A stretch of 64,000 nt of DNA from CAYRSS01 sp964426945. GTDB lineage: Bacteria; Planctomycetota; Phycisphaerae; UBA1845. The notes under the pieces are model-generated. The model made no database searches. It was not told the origin of the DNA and saw only the letters and a list, made by a program, of their open reading frames with translations. The position numbers and the translations under genes were made by a program. Position 1 is the first letter of the stretch. Each line of letters begins with the position of its first letter. Shown here piece by piece: positions 1 through 9,909 of the stretch. The DNA lies in assembly GCA_964426945.1 (NCBI GenBank), contig CAYRSS010000001.1, positions 1 through 64,000 of the forward strand, read 5' to 3'.

Positions 1-428
1 TGTTTGACCAGATCGTCCCAGTCTTTGATCCCCTTGGGGTTGCCCTTGCGCACCAGAAACACAATCGTCGAGTAGTACGGGGCGCTGTTGTGGGGAAGGC
101 GCTTCTGCCAATCGGCCGAGAGCAGGCCGGCGTGATCGGCTATTGCGTCAATGTCGTAGGCAAGCGCGAGCGTGACGACGTCGGCCTCCAGCCCGTCGAT
201 GACCGAGCGGGCCTGCTTGCCCGAGCCGCCGTGCGACTGCTGGACCGTGACGGTCGCACCGTGCAGCGACTTCCAGTGCTTCGCGAACGCGGCGTTGAAC
301 TCCTGATAGAGTTCGCGCGTCGGGTCGTACGAGACGTTCAGCAGCGTGACCTCGCCGCCGGCCAGGGCCGGAGTGAGCATCGCGCCGACTGCAAGCGATG
401 AAGCGATGAGCAGGGCGGTGGTTTTCAT
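1..428 (-). CDS. Sulfate-binding protein of an ABC transporter (Sbp/CysP type), truncated by window edge
   Basis: The reverse strand reads open from an ATG at 428 to the left edge, 142 codons. Residues 1-23 form a signal peptide ending in ALA. Family hallmarks follow: NVSYDPTREL at 31-40, QSHGGSGKQAR at 64-74, the stretch EADVVTLALAYDID, and later NSAPYYSTIVFLVRKGNPKG. These match periplasmic sulfate/thiosulfate-binding proteins that deliver the anion to a CysTWA-type importer. A GGAGG lies 10 nt before the ATG. The 3' end and any permease genes would lie left of the window. The family call is firm; sulfate versus thiosulfate preference cannot be read from this fragment. Confidence 0.93.
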   Translation of the reverse strand, partial: MKTTALLIASSLAVGAMLTPALAGGEVTLLNVSYDPTRELYQEFNAAFAKHWKSLHGATVTVQQSHGGSGKQARSVIDGLEADVVTLALAYDIDAIADHAGLLSADWQKRLPHNSAPYYSTIVFLVRKGNPKGIKDWDDLVK

Positions 429-579
429 GCCGTCGGTTCCTCCAATCGCGGCGATCGGCCTGCTCGTCCCGCCTATCGGGCTGCGCGCAGGGAATGGGCG
501 CAAGCGGCAGAAGGCCGCGAAAAGCAGGCGTTGATCGCGCTGGTTGCCTACGGTTGTCCGAGAGGCATGGACGGGGCAG

Positions 580-816
580 CTACTCGATGTAGCCCAGCGA
601 CCTCAGCCGCTGGCGCACGAGCTCGATCTCGCGCTGCGACAGGCCGTCGTGGGCTTCCTCGCCCTCCAACTTCCCACCGGCCGCTACGTCGCGAAGGACG
701 TAGATCGCGAACTCGGTCACGCTACGAAACCCGGTGCCCTCGATGAGCTTCGAGAGGTTCTCGTAGAGTTCCGCGGGGATCTTCAGCGTCACCGGAGCTT
801 TCGCCTTCTTGGCCAT
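580..816 (-). CDS. Small ribbon-helix-helix (CopG/Arc-like) DNA-binding protein
   Basis: A 78-residue basic-to-acidic protein. Residues 8-17 (VTLKIPAELY) fit the DNA-contacting beta-strand of ribbon-helix-helix repressors, followed by two predicted helices (ENLSKLIEGTG and SVTEFAIYVLRDVAA). The C-terminal part, LSQREIELVRQRLRSLGYIE, is typical of a group of short planctomycete and cyanobacterial regulators of this fold. RHH proteins bind as dimers to repeated operator half-sites. Two matching palindromic boxes sit 11 nt upstream of this ATG (827-865), which points to autoregulation. It is not followed by a toxin gene in this window, so an antitoxin role is not supported. No clear Shine-Dalgarno is visible. 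Confidence 0.7.
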   Translation of the reverse strand: MAKKAKAPVTLKIPAELYENLSKLIEGTGFRSVTEFAIYVLRDVAAGGKLEGEEAHDGLSQREIELVRQRLRSLGYIE

Positions 817-826
817 GGGTCGCCAT

Positions 827-865
827 GCACTCTGTTAGGAGTGTATCAGCACTCCGTTGGGAGTG
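827..865. promoter_or_regulatory. Tandem palindromic operator, two 17-bp boxes
   Basis: Box 1 (827-843) and box 2 (849-865) are near-identical: GCACTC-(T/C)GTT(A/G)-GGAGTG. Each is itself a dyad, CACTC-N6-GAGTG, and the centres are exactly 22 bp apart, about two helical turns. The segment between boxes also forms a dyad, GGAGTG-N6-CACTCC. The site begins 11 nt upstream of the ribbon-helix-helix gene start. The geometry suits two dimers binding on one face of the DNA. The assignment of the binding protein is inference. Confidence 0.72.
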
Positions 866-1206
866 CAAGCCGGAAATCCAGAAAAACCACGTACCGGCCC
901 GATTCTCGGACGTCGAACCGGGGTCGGCGGTGTCATTGTAGCCCCGGGCGCGCGGGCGCGAAGGGCGGGCGGCCGGGAGAAGGGGCGGGCATCCTCCGGA
1001 TCGTGGCGAATCCATCGGCTTCCGGAAGGCAAGCTACATTCGAACCGCCGTCTTCGCCCGGAGGGCGCGCGTTCGTGGCCGTGGATTTCAATCCACGCAA
1101 GGCGCCGTCGCCTCCCCGGGCGGAAGAGGCATTGATCGCGGCTGATTCACGCCGAGCGCGATTGCCGACAGTTCGCTACCCGGTATTGAATGCAGTCGAA
1201 GGGCGC
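866..1206. other. Intergenic stretch with no supported gene
   Basis: No open frame here has family resemblance or a ribosome-binding site. The only structure seen is a perfect short hairpin at 1080-1097 (CGTGGAT/ATCCACG with a TTCA loop), 110 bp past the end of the minus-strand zinc-ribbon gene that stops at 1207. It has no T-run. Confidence 0.5.
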
Positions 1207-1716
1207 TCACCCCTCCCGGTCGGGCGTGTTCGCCGCGAGCAGTTCGTCGAGCGTGTAGCGCGAACCGCATTCGGGACAGCGGGGCTGGTCGAGGCCGCGC
1301 ATGTCGTAGTTGCACTTCGGGCAAATGATCCGCGGGCCGCCTACACCGGTGCGGACTTGATCTGCCCACGCCCATGCGGATGCGGCGATCCAGGCACCGC
1401 CGTAGGCCGCAGTGGCTAGGATGACCCCTTCTTCGTCCCCCCACGCGGTTCCGATGGCGAGCATGTGGCTGGTCGCGACGGCTAAGGCTGTGCCCAGGGA
1501 TGCCGCCACGGCGATCCCCGTTCGACCCATGGTCCGGCGGTCCCACATTACAGCGCGAGCCCAGATGCGAATCCACACTACCGTAAAGACCGGAGCGCTG
1601 ATCGTACTCGTCACCAGGAGGGCGATTCCATTGCTGGGGATGAGGTGATTCTCAATGCCCAGGAACAGAATCGGGTACGCCGTCGTAGCCCCGACAATGA
1701 GGCCGAGCGAGGACAT
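1207..1716 (-). CDS. Membrane protein with C-terminal zinc ribbon, function unknown
   Basis: About 169 residues from ATG 1716. Three to four hydrophobic segments (for example LGLIVGATTAYPILFLGI, NGIALLVTSTISAPVFTVVW, a segment from TGIAVAASLGTALAV, and ATAAYGGAWIAASAWAWA) are followed by a zinc ribbon, CPKCNYDMRGL...CPECG, that is very common at protein ends in Planctomycetota. The role of such ribbons is unknown. The gene follows metH closely. An alternative GTG start at 1797 would overlap the metH stop as GTGA and give 196 residues, implying translational coupling. Neither start has a good ribosome-binding site, so the start is unsettled. Confidence 0.6.
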   Translation of the reverse strand: MSSLGLIVGATTAYPILFLGIENHLIPSNGIALLVTSTISAPVFTVVWIRIWARAVMWDRRTMGRTGIAVAASLGTALAVATSHMLAIGTAWGDEEGVILATAAYGGAWIAASAWAWADQVRTGVGGPRIICPKCNYDMRGLDQPRCPECGSRYTLDELLAANTPDREG

Positions 1717-1793
1717 GATCCGCACGGTGTTTCGGGACACGGCCGCCTTCCTGATCGATCCAGTCGCCGACTCACGTTCGCGCTCGCTGCCGA

Positions 1794-4700
1794 TCACCGC
1801 ACGTTGAAGTACTTCGCCTGGCGGTGGTGGGTGATGATCGCCGTCGTGGTCTGCTCCGGCTCGAGCTGGAACTCTTCGGAAATCGTCACGTCGATCCGCC
1901 CCGGCTGGAGAATGGGCCACAGCTTAAGCTGGTCCTCTAGACGCGGGCACGCCGGGTAGCCGAAGCTGTACCGCGAGCCGCGGTACTTCTGTTTGAAGAT
2001 CTCCTGCCGATCGCGGGCGTCCTCATCCGCGATGCCCCACTCGACGCGGATCTGCTTGTGGATCATCTCGGCCATCGCTTCCGCCAGTTCGACGCCCAGG
2101 CCGTGCAGGTGGAGGTAGTCGCGGTAGCGATCCTGCGCGAACCACTCGCGGGCGACGTCGCTCACCCGCCGGCCGGCGGTGACGATGCTGAACGCCGCGT
2201 AGTCCATCACCCCGCTGCGCACCGGCTTCCAGAAGTCTGCCAGACACCAGTAGGGCGGCTTGCCCATGCGGGGAAACTCGAAGGTCTCCAGTTGACGGCG
2301 GGGATCGGCCGGATCGTAGATGATCAGCGTGTCGCCGTCGGACTGCGCCGGGAAGAAGCCGTAGATCGCCTGGCACCGCAGGATGCTCTCCCGCTCGCAC
2401 TGCTCAAGCAGGTCGCGCAGGATCGGTCGGACCTCGGACGCGAGGTAGTGCTCCCACTCGGCGTCGCTTCGGCGGTTTCGCCGGTACTGCCACTGCACGC
2501 CGAAGAGCATCTTCTCGTTGAGGTACGCCAACGCGGCCTTCGGCTCGACGCGCTCGACCACCCGTGAGCCCAGGAACGGCGGCGTGGGCACGGGCTCCTT
2601 TCGCGATATGTCCGACTGCGGTGGTCGGTAATCGTGTCGCTCGGCCGCTTCCTCGTGCAGTTGCTGATCGCTGCGCGGCTCGGCCGGGGGGCGTCGCTTG
2701 CGCGGTTCGTCGTCTTCGTCGTCCATCCGGACGCCGGCGCAGACCTGGATCGGCCGGGCCTTGCGCTCGGCGACGGCCTTATCCTCGGCCGCGGAGGCCA
2801 TGATCTCGTCCATGATCCGCAGCCCCTCGAAGGCATCACGGGCGTAGTGCAGCGGACCCTTGTATTCCGGCCGCAGATCCTGCTCGACGTACTTGCGCGT
2901 GAGGGCGGCGCCGCCCAGAATCACCGGCGCGCTGATCCCGCGCTCGTTGAGGACGGGCAGGTTCTCCTTCATGACCACGGTCGACTTGACCAGCAAGCCC
3001 GACATCCCGATCGCGTGGGCGCGGTGGCTCTCGAAAGCCTCGATCATGCTGTTGATCGCGACCTTGATTCCGAGGTTGACCACCGTGTAGCCGTTGTTGG
3101 TCAGGATGATGTCAACCAGGTTCTTACCGATGTCGTGCACGTCGCCGCGGACGGTGGCCAGGATGATCGTACCCTTGCCCGCCTCGTTCGTGCGGTCCAT
3201 GTGCGGCTCAAGGTGGCGCACGGCGGCCTTCATCGTCTCGGCCGACTGGAGCACGAAGGGAAGCTGCATCTGGCCCGCGCCAAACAGGTCGCCCACGGTC
3301 TTCATGCCGTCGAGCAGGAACTCGTTGATGATGTCCAGCGGCCGGTGCGAGAGCATCGCCTCGTCGAGATCCTCCTCAAGCCCCGGCCGGTCGCCGTGAA
3401 TGATCCGCAGCTTGAGGCGATCCTCGACCTGGCGCGGTGCGACGGTTACACGCTCGGTCGACTCTTCGTCGCCCTCAAACGCCTTGATCAGCGCCATGAG
3501 CGGGTCGTAGCCCGGGCGGCGGCGGTCGAATAGCAGATCCTCGGCCAGTGTTCGCCGCGCTTCATCGATGCGATAGAGCGGCACAATCCCGCTGGCGTGC
3601 ATGATGGCCGAGTCGAGTCCGGCCTCAACCGCGTGATGTAGAAAGACGCTGTTGAGCACCCGGCGGACCGGCGGGCGCAAGCCGAAGCTGATGTTGGAGA
3701 GCCCCAGCAGCGTGTGCACACCGGGACAGGCGCCCTTGATGGCTCGCAAGCCGTCCAGCGTCTCCAGCCCCAGCCGCCGGTCGTCTTCGTTGCCGGTGGC
3801 GATAGTGAATGTCAGCGGGTCGAAGATCAGATCAGTGGGGCGGATGCCGTGGCGCTCGGTGACCAGTTCGTAGATCCGCCGGGCGACGGCGACCTTGCGC
3901 TCCGCGGTCTTGGCCATTCCCTCCTCGTCGATGGTGAGGGCGATCAGCGCGCTGCCATGGCGGCGGGCCAGACGGCAGATGGCGTCGAGCTTGTGCTCAC
4001 CGTCTTCGAGGTTGATCGAGTTGATGACCGCCTTGCCGCTGTAGAGCTTCAGTGCCGCCTCCAGCACCGGCACTTCGGTGCTGTCGAGCACGAGGGGGAC
4101 GCGTACGTCGGTTACAAACCGGCGGAGCAGCCCGGTCATGTCGGCGATCTCGTCACGGCCGACGTACGCGGCGCAGACATCGAGGCAGTGGCTGCCGTGA
4201 TCCACCTGCTCGCGGGCCATGCGAACCATGCCGTCGACATCCGCCGCGGCCAGCAGTTCGCGGAACTTCTTGCTGCCGTTGGCGTTGGTCCGCTCGCCGA
4301 TGGCGAGCACGTCGTTGTCCTGGCGGAGCGTGACGGCCTGGTAAAGGCTGCTGATCGAAGGCTCGGTACGAACCGACCGCGGCCGGGGCTTCGCCTCGCC
4401 CAGCGCATCCACCACGGCAGCGAGGTGCTGCGGGGTCGTGCCACAGCAGCCGCCGACGATGTTCACACCGTCGGTATCGACGAATTCACGGAGCCAGCGG
4501 ACCAGCTCTTTCGGCGTCAGGAGATACCGGGTTTCGCCGTCGATGAGTTGGGGCAGGCCGGCGTTGGGCTGCACGATGAGCAGGCGGTCGCAGCGTGCCG
4601 CGAGGTAGCGGACGTGCTCGCTCATTTCCTGTGGGCCGGTGGCGCAATTGAGGCCAATGCCCCGGACCTCCGGGTAGGCGTCCAGCGCGGTGAGCGCCGT

Positions 4701-5315
4701 GGCCACATCGCTGCCGACGAGCATCGTGCCGGTGGTTTCGACCGTGATCGTGCAGAAGATGGGGACATCGGCCCCGCGCTCCCGCATCGCGTCCAGACAA
4801 CCGACGACAGCCGACTTGGTCTGGAGGATGTCCTGGCAGGTTTCGATGAGCAGGGCGTCCACGCCGCCCTCGATCAGCCCGCGGGCCTGCTCGGCGTAGC
4901 TGTCGACCAGGTCGTCCCAGGTTGTGTGACCCAGCGAGGGAAGCCGCGTGCCCGGGCCGATCGAGCCCACCACGAACCGCGGACGCCCGGGTCGGGCGAA
5001 CTCGCGGCTGACCGCCCGGGCGATCTCCGCCGCCTGCCGGTTGATGGCCCGTGTCTGGTCGACAAGGTCGAACTCGCTGAAGACGATCTTGTTAGCCCCG
5101 AAGGTGTTCGTCATCACCGCGTCGCAGCCCACCGCCAGGAAGGAGCGGTGGATGTCGGCGATGACGTCGGGGCGGGTGAGGACGAGGACTTCGCTGCAGT
5201 TTTCGAGGCCGCGATAGTCCGAGAGCGGGAGGTTGCGGGCGATGAGGCTCGTGCCCATCGCACCGTCAAGGATCAGGACGCGGTCCTGCGCAGCTTGGAG
5301 GATCTCGGGAGTCAT
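1794..5315 (-). CDS. metH: Cobalamin-dependent methionine synthase
   Basis: About 1173 residues, close to the 1227 of E. coli MetH, transferring the methyl of methyltetrahydrofolate to homocysteine through B12. All four modules are present. The homocysteine domain (1-300) has zinc ligands C224 (NCATGP) and C290-C291 (GGCCGTT). The folate-binding domain begins near GERTNANGSKKF at 340. The B12 module has the lower axial ligand in DVHDIGKN (H727). The reactivation domain (905 to end) has the AdoMet-contacting GYPACP near 1119-1124. A basic and acidic low-complexity linker lies at about 865-905. A GTG directly before the ATG is an alternative start. It follows the UDP-glucuronate decarboxylase gene by 26 nt, so it is probably the distal gene of the polysaccharide operon. 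No cobalamin riboswitch is visible. Confidence 0.97.
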   Translation of the reverse strand: MTPEILQAAQDRVLILDGAMGTSLIARNLPLSDYRGLENCSEVLVLTRPDVIADIHRSFLAVGCDAVMTNTFGANKIVFSEFDLVDQTRAINRQAAEIARAVSREFARPGRPRFVVGSIGPGTRLPSLGHTTWDDLVDSYAEQARGLIEGGVDALLIETCQDILQTKSAVVGCLDAMRERGADVPIFCTITVETTGTMLVGSDVATALTALDAYPEVRGIGLNCATGPQEMSEHVRYLAARCDRLLIVQPNAGLPQLIDGETRYLLTPKELVRWLREFVDTDGVNIVGGCCGTTPQHLAAVVDALGEAKPRPRSVRTEPSISSLYQAVTLRQDNDVLAIGERTNANGSKKFRELLAAADVDGMVRMAREQVDHGSHCLDVCAAYVGRDEIADMTGLLRRFVTDVRVPLVLDSTEVPVLEAALKLYSGKAVINSINLEDGEHKLDAICRLARRHGSALIALTIDEEGMAKTAERKVAVARRIYELVTERHGIRPTDLIFDPLTFTIATGNEDDRRLGLETLDGLRAIKGACPGVHTLLGLSNISFGLRPPVRRVLNSVFLHHAVEAGLDSAIMHASGIVPLYRIDEARRTLAEDLLFDRRRPGYDPLMALIKAFEGDEESTERVTVAPRQVEDRLKLRIIHGDRPGLEEDLDEAMLSHRPLDIINEFLLDGMKTVGDLFGAGQMQLPFVLQSAETMKAAVRHLEPHMDRTNEAGKGTIILATVRGDVHDIGKNLVDIILTNNGYTVVNLGIKVAINSMIEAFESHRAHAIGMSGLLVKSTVVMKENLPVLNERGISAPVILGGAALTRKYVEQDLRPEYKGPLHYARDAFEGLRIMDEIMASAAEDKAVAERKARPIQVCAGVRMDDEDDEPRKRRPPAEPRSDQQLHEEAAERHDYRPPQSDISRKEPVPTPPFLGSRVVERVEPKAALAYLNEKMLFGVQWQYRRNRRSDAEWEHYLASEVRPILRDLLEQCERESILRCQAIYGFFPAQSDGDTLIIYDPADPRRQLETFEFPRMGKPPYWCLADFWKPVRSGVMDYAAFSIVTAGRRVSDVAREWFAQDRYRDYLHLHGLGVELAEAMAEMIHKQIRVEWGIADEDARDRQEIFKQKYRGSRYSFGYPACPRLEDQLKLWPILQPGRIDVTISEEFQLEPEQTTTAIITHHRQAKYFNVR

Positions 5316-5341
5316 CACACGTCGGGCGCCGCGGCGCCGGC

Positions 5342-6280
<939 letters not shown>

Positions 6281-6357
6281 TTTGCTTCACCTGTCCTGAC
6301 CGGGACCCGCTGCCGGTTTCGATCAGCGCGAACGCCGCGCTGCCGCATGCGGGAGGA

Positions 6358-7512
6358 TTACCGGAGGGCCGTCGCGGCAGCTTCGTTCCGGTGTCCGGAC
6401 GGCTGCGTGCCGCCGAATGCGTGGACCTGTCGCGCGACGTACTCGACGTCTTCGTCATTCATCATCGGATGACAGGGCAGCGAGAGCACCTGCCCGGCCG
6501 CGGCCTCGCTCGCCGGGTGGTCGCCCGGTTTGCCGCCCAGCGACGCAAAGCACCGCTGCAGGTGCAGGGGGATCGGGTAATACACCATCGAGCCCACCCC
6601 GCGACCGGCGAGAAACTCCTTCAACTCGTCGCGACGGTCGCACCGCACCGTGTACTGGTGGTAGACGTGCAGCGCCCCACTCATCACCGGCGGCGTGGTC
6701 ACCACGCTGCCCGCCAGGAGGCTGTCATAGAGCGCGGCGCTGCGGCGACGACGTTCGGTAAAGGCGGCCAGGTGCGGCAGCTTCGCGAGCAGCATGGCAC
6801 ATTTCATCGTGTCGAGCCGGAAGTTGCCGCCGAGAAACTCGTGGTGATAGCGCTGCGTCTCGCCGTGATTGCGAATCTGACGCAGGCGGGTGGCGAGCGA
6901 TTCATCGCTGGTGAGCACCATCCCTCCCTCGCCGAGTCCCCCGAGATTCTTGGTCGGGTAGAACGAAAGGCAGGCGACCGTGCCCATGGCGCAGGCCGTC
7001 CGGCCGTTCAGCTTCGCGCCGACTGCCTGGGCCGCGTCCTCAATGACGGGGATACCCGCCGCGGCGGCGAGGGGCAGGATGTCGTCCATTGCGGCGCACC
7101 GGCCGTAAAGGTGGACGACCATCACCGCCCTTGTCCGAGGCGTCATGCGTCGCCTGATGTCCGCGGGGTCGATGTTGAAGGTGCTCGGGTCGATGTCGCA
7201 GAACACGGGCCGGGCGCCGACCCGGGCGACCGCGCCGGCCGTGGCCATGAAAGTGAACGCGGGAACGATGACCTCGTCGCCATAGCCGATGCCCAGCCCC
7301 ATGAGGGCGACGACGAGCGCATCCGTGCCATTCGAGACAGCCAGTGCATGTCGCGTGCCCAGCCTCGCGGCGAGGGCGGCCTCGAGCTCCCCGACGGCGG
7401 GCCCGCCGATGAACTGGCCGCTGTCGAGGGTGTCCAGGGCGGCCCGCCGCACCGCGTCGCCATACAGCCCCATTTCCGCCTTCAGATCGAGCATTTGCAC
7501 CTGACGGGTCAT
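6358..7512 (-). CDS. DegT/DnrJ/EryC1/StrS-family PLP sugar aminotransferase
   Basis: About 384 residues. NGTDAL at 61-66, EDAAQ at 158-162 and the Schiff-base lysine K188 in SFYPTKNLGGLGEGG are the fold's standard landmarks. Such enzymes transfer an amino group to a 3- or 4-keto nucleotide sugar in polysaccharide or glycan synthesis. The start at ATG 7512 (MTRQVQMLDLKAE) fits the family. A second ATG at 7494 has an AGGTG only 3 nt ahead. The open frame continues to 7614, but that extension is proline-rich and unlikely. The sugar substrate cannot be told from sequence. It sits 122 nt downstream of the autokinase gene in the polysaccharide run. Confidence 0.92.
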   Translation of the reverse strand: MTRQVQMLDLKAEMGLYGDAVRRAALDTLDSGQFIGGPAVGELEAALAARLGTRHALAVSNGTDALVVALMGLGIGYGDEVIVPAFTFMATAGAVARVGARPVFCDIDPSTFNIDPADIRRRMTPRTRAVMVVHLYGRCAAMDDILPLAAAAGIPVIEDAAQAVGAKLNGRTACAMGTVACLSFYPTKNLGGLGEGGMVLTSDESLATRLRQIRNHGETQRYHHEFLGGNFRLDTMKCAMLLAKLPHLAAFTERRRRSAALYDSLLAGSVVTTPPVMSGALHVYHQYTVRCDRRDELKEFLAGRGVGSMVYYPIPLHLQRCFASLGGKPGDHPASEAAAGQVLSLPCHPMMNDEDVEYVARQVHAFGGTQPSGHRNEAAATALR

Positions 7513-7634
7513 GGTGCCGATGGTAGGCGAAGACGCAGGACGGTGAAAGGGGAGGCCAGGATCCAAAAGCCCGGCGGCGGGGGACCGAAGTCCACCGCCG
7601 CCGGAGTCACTCATGCGTGGTTGTCGGTGGGCTG

Positions 7635-9863
7635 TCAGCCTCGGTCGACGCTGTCGCTGCCCTTGCCACCCTTCTCGGGGAGGGCCGGCTTGGGCTGATC
7701 CTCGCCCTCAACCTGGTAGTCGTAGTAGGTGCGGAACTGCTCGCGGAAGTAACCGCCACGGGTCACTCGGGCCGCGTTGAGCACGGCGCCGAACAGGTGG
7801 GCGTTGACGCCCTGGAGCAGCGCACAGGCCCTGCGGGCGACGCCGCGCGAGTTCTGCCGGGCGCGAACCACCATGATCACGCCGTCCACCGCCGTCGAGA
7901 CCACCACGGCGTCGCTGGCCAGCAGCACAGGGGCCGAGTCAATGATCACCTGGTCGTAGCGCGAAATGGCATCTTCGAGGAACGAGCCGAACATCTCGCT
8001 GCCGAGCAGCTCGGCCGGATTCGGCGGGATGGGCCCGCTGCCGAGAACGTCGAGCATCGGCAGCCCGCTCGGCCGGCTGTACTGCGTCAGGCTCCCCTCG
8101 CCGACGAGGATGTTGCTCAGGCCGGGGCCGCGGCTTTCGGCAAAGATGCGGTCGATGCCGGGCCGGCGGAAGTTCGCATCCACCAGCAGCACGCGCCGGC
8201 CGCTCTGCGCGACGACCATCGCCACGTTGCACGCGATGGTGGTCTTGCCATCCTCCGGGTTGGGGCTGGTGACCATGATCGCCCGCTGACGCGAGGCCGG
8301 AGCGCTGAACTGCAAATTCGTCCGGATGCGCCGGAACGCCTCCGCGACCATCGAGCGCGGCGCGTCGCGGACAGCCGTCTCGACGCGGTCGATCGTGATC
8401 TCCTCGTCATCGATGTCCGGCACGGCGCCGAGAATCGCGACCTCGACGTGCCGGGCGATGTCCTGCGTCGTACGGACGGACGTGTCCATCAATTCCAGCG
8501 CCAGCGCCATGGCGACGGCCAGGGCCAGCGAGAGGAAGATCCCCGCGGGGAGGATCAGCAACTGCGGAAAGCTGCGCTCCAGCGGCGGAATCGGCTCCTG
8601 GGCCACGTCTACCTTGAGCGCGGTCTTCTGATCGACGAGGCGGTCGAGATTCGAGATGTAATCCTCGAGGCGGATGCGGTACTGCACGTCCTGCTCGATT
8701 TCGCCGCGCAGGTTCTGGAACTCGAACAGCAGGCGGTCCTGGTCGTGCAGGCCGGCCTCAGCCTTCTGGAGGCGCTCCTGCGCGGCGAACAGGGCGTGCT
8801 GCGTGTTGTAGTACGCGGTGTTGGCGGCCTCCCGAGCGGCGTTGCGACGCTCGGTGGTCCGCTGCGTGCGGATCTGGTCAAGCTCGCCCGCGACAACCTC
8901 GATGCGGGCCTCGATCTGCCGGGCCTCCACGTGCTCTGGGCCGTAGGTGGCGCCATCGGCAGCACGCTGCTGTCGAAGGCTGTTGATGAGCTGGGTGAGG
9001 TTCTGAATCCGCGGATCGGACTCGATCAGCTGGATGTCCTCCTGGGTCAGCGCGACACCCTCGGGGTCGTTGTAGATGCTGCGGAACTGCTCCAACTGGG
9101 CGAGTTCGAGCTGCAGCGCCGCGACCTGACGGCCGTACTCGAGCACCTGCTGGCCGGCGAGATTCAGCTCGTACGTCGCCCCGCCGGGAAGTTGGGCGGA
9201 AATCTCGTTGAGGCGTGTTCGCTTCTGGGCAATCACGCCGTCCAGACGGGTTTTTTCGTTCTTCGCGGAGTCGCGCTGGTCCGCGTAGGCGTCCGCGGCG
9301 CGCTTGCGAACCGCTTCAAGCCAGCGGTTGACCACCTGTCGCACGATGACGTGGGGGTCCGCCGGGCTGCGCGTCGCCATCGCCACGCGCAGGTAGTTCG
9401 TGCCGCGGATGGGGCCGACGCTGAGCTCGTCGGTCAGCTCGGTCAGGTGCTCGCCTTCCTTGACGCGCTTGTACCAGTCGGTATCGCGGACTTCGGTGAC
9501 GGCCAGAGCGGCCTGCAGAATGCGCGGACTCTTGAGGAACGTCGCCTCGGACAGCACGAATCGCTCATGCTCGGCCGCATTGGGCCGCTGGCCGACGATC
9601 TGGAGCTCGGTCTCGGGAATGTTCGAGATGCACTCAATGAGCGATTCGGCCTCGTACTTGGGAAACTTGGTCCACGCCAGGATGAACGCGCCCACGGCCA
9701 TGGCGGAAAACAGGAGCGAGAGCAGGGCAATGAGCACGACGCGACGGCGGAGCATCGAGAGGATGTCCGACGCCGTGAGCGACGCCGTGCCGTCTGCGCC
9801 GCGTGACCTCGCCGCAGGCGGCAGGTTGAGGCGCTCCTGAATCGTCGCGGGAACCGTGGTCAT
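7635..9863 (-). CDS. Wzz-type chain-length regulator fused to BY-kinase (polysaccharide tyrosine autokinase)
   Basis: 742 residues. Transmembrane segments at about 41-64 and 434-456 flank a long periplasmic coiled coil (about 190-400). The cytoplasmic kinase follows, with Walker A SPNPEDGKTT (533-542, lysine K540), Walker A' VLLVDANFRRPG (about 558-569) and Walker B VIIDSAP (639-645). The C-terminus carries a modest tyrosine cluster, YFREQFRTYYDYQ (705-717), where BY-kinases autophosphorylate. Such proteins control polymerisation and export of capsule or exopolysaccharide together with the outer-membrane export protein, here encoded at 10894-12420. The P-loop has ED where most relatives have GE. 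The function call is firm; the polymer is unknown. Confidence 0.94.
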   Translation of the reverse strand: MTTVPATIQERLNLPPAARSRGADGTASLTASDILSMLRRRVVLIALLSLLFSAMAVGAFILAWTKFPKYEAESLIECISNIPETELQIVGQRPNAAEHERFVLSEATFLKSPRILQAALAVTEVRDTDWYKRVKEGEHLTELTDELSVGPIRGTNYLRVAMATRSPADPHVIVRQVVNRWLEAVRKRAADAYADQRDSAKNEKTRLDGVIAQKRTRLNEISAQLPGGATYELNLAGQQVLEYGRQVAALQLELAQLEQFRSIYNDPEGVALTQEDIQLIESDPRIQNLTQLINSLRQQRAADGATYGPEHVEARQIEARIEVVAGELDQIRTQRTTERRNAAREAANTAYYNTQHALFAAQERLQKAEAGLHDQDRLLFEFQNLRGEIEQDVQYRIRLEDYISNLDRLVDQKTALKVDVAQEPIPPLERSFPQLLILPAGIFLSLALAVAMALALELMDTSVRTTQDIARHVEVAILGAVPDIDDEEITIDRVETAVRDAPRSMVAEAFRRIRTNLQFSAPASRQRAIMVTSPNPEDGKTTIACNVAMVVAQSGRRVLLVDANFRRPGIDRIFAESRGPGLSNILVGEGSLTQYSRPSGLPMLDVLGSGPIPPNPAELLGSEMFGSFLEDAISRYDQVIIDSAPVLLASDAVVVSTAVDGVIMVVRARQNSRGVARRACALLQGVNAHLFGAVLNAARVTRGGYFREQFRTYYDYQVEGEDQPKPALPEKGGKGSDSVDRG

Positions 9864-9909
9864 TCTAGTGCCTCGTCATCGCGAAAGTGACCGCCTGCCG
9901 TCCGGCGCC

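Noticed and set aside
827..866. CIRCE (HrcA) element
   Set aside because: Arms GCACTC/GAGTGC match, but the spacing is 6 instead of 9, there is no TTA/TAA flank, and no chaperone gene follows.
1087..1117. String TTTCAATCCACGC resembling the reverse complement of a type I-C CRISPR repeat end
   Set aside because: Only one copy, no spacing pattern and no cas genes. The hairpin CGTGGAT/ATCCACG explains the match as chance.
5319..5341. Cobalamin riboswitch before metH
   Set aside because: Only 26 nt separate metH from the upstream gene; there is no room for a B12 box and none is visible in neighbouring spacers.
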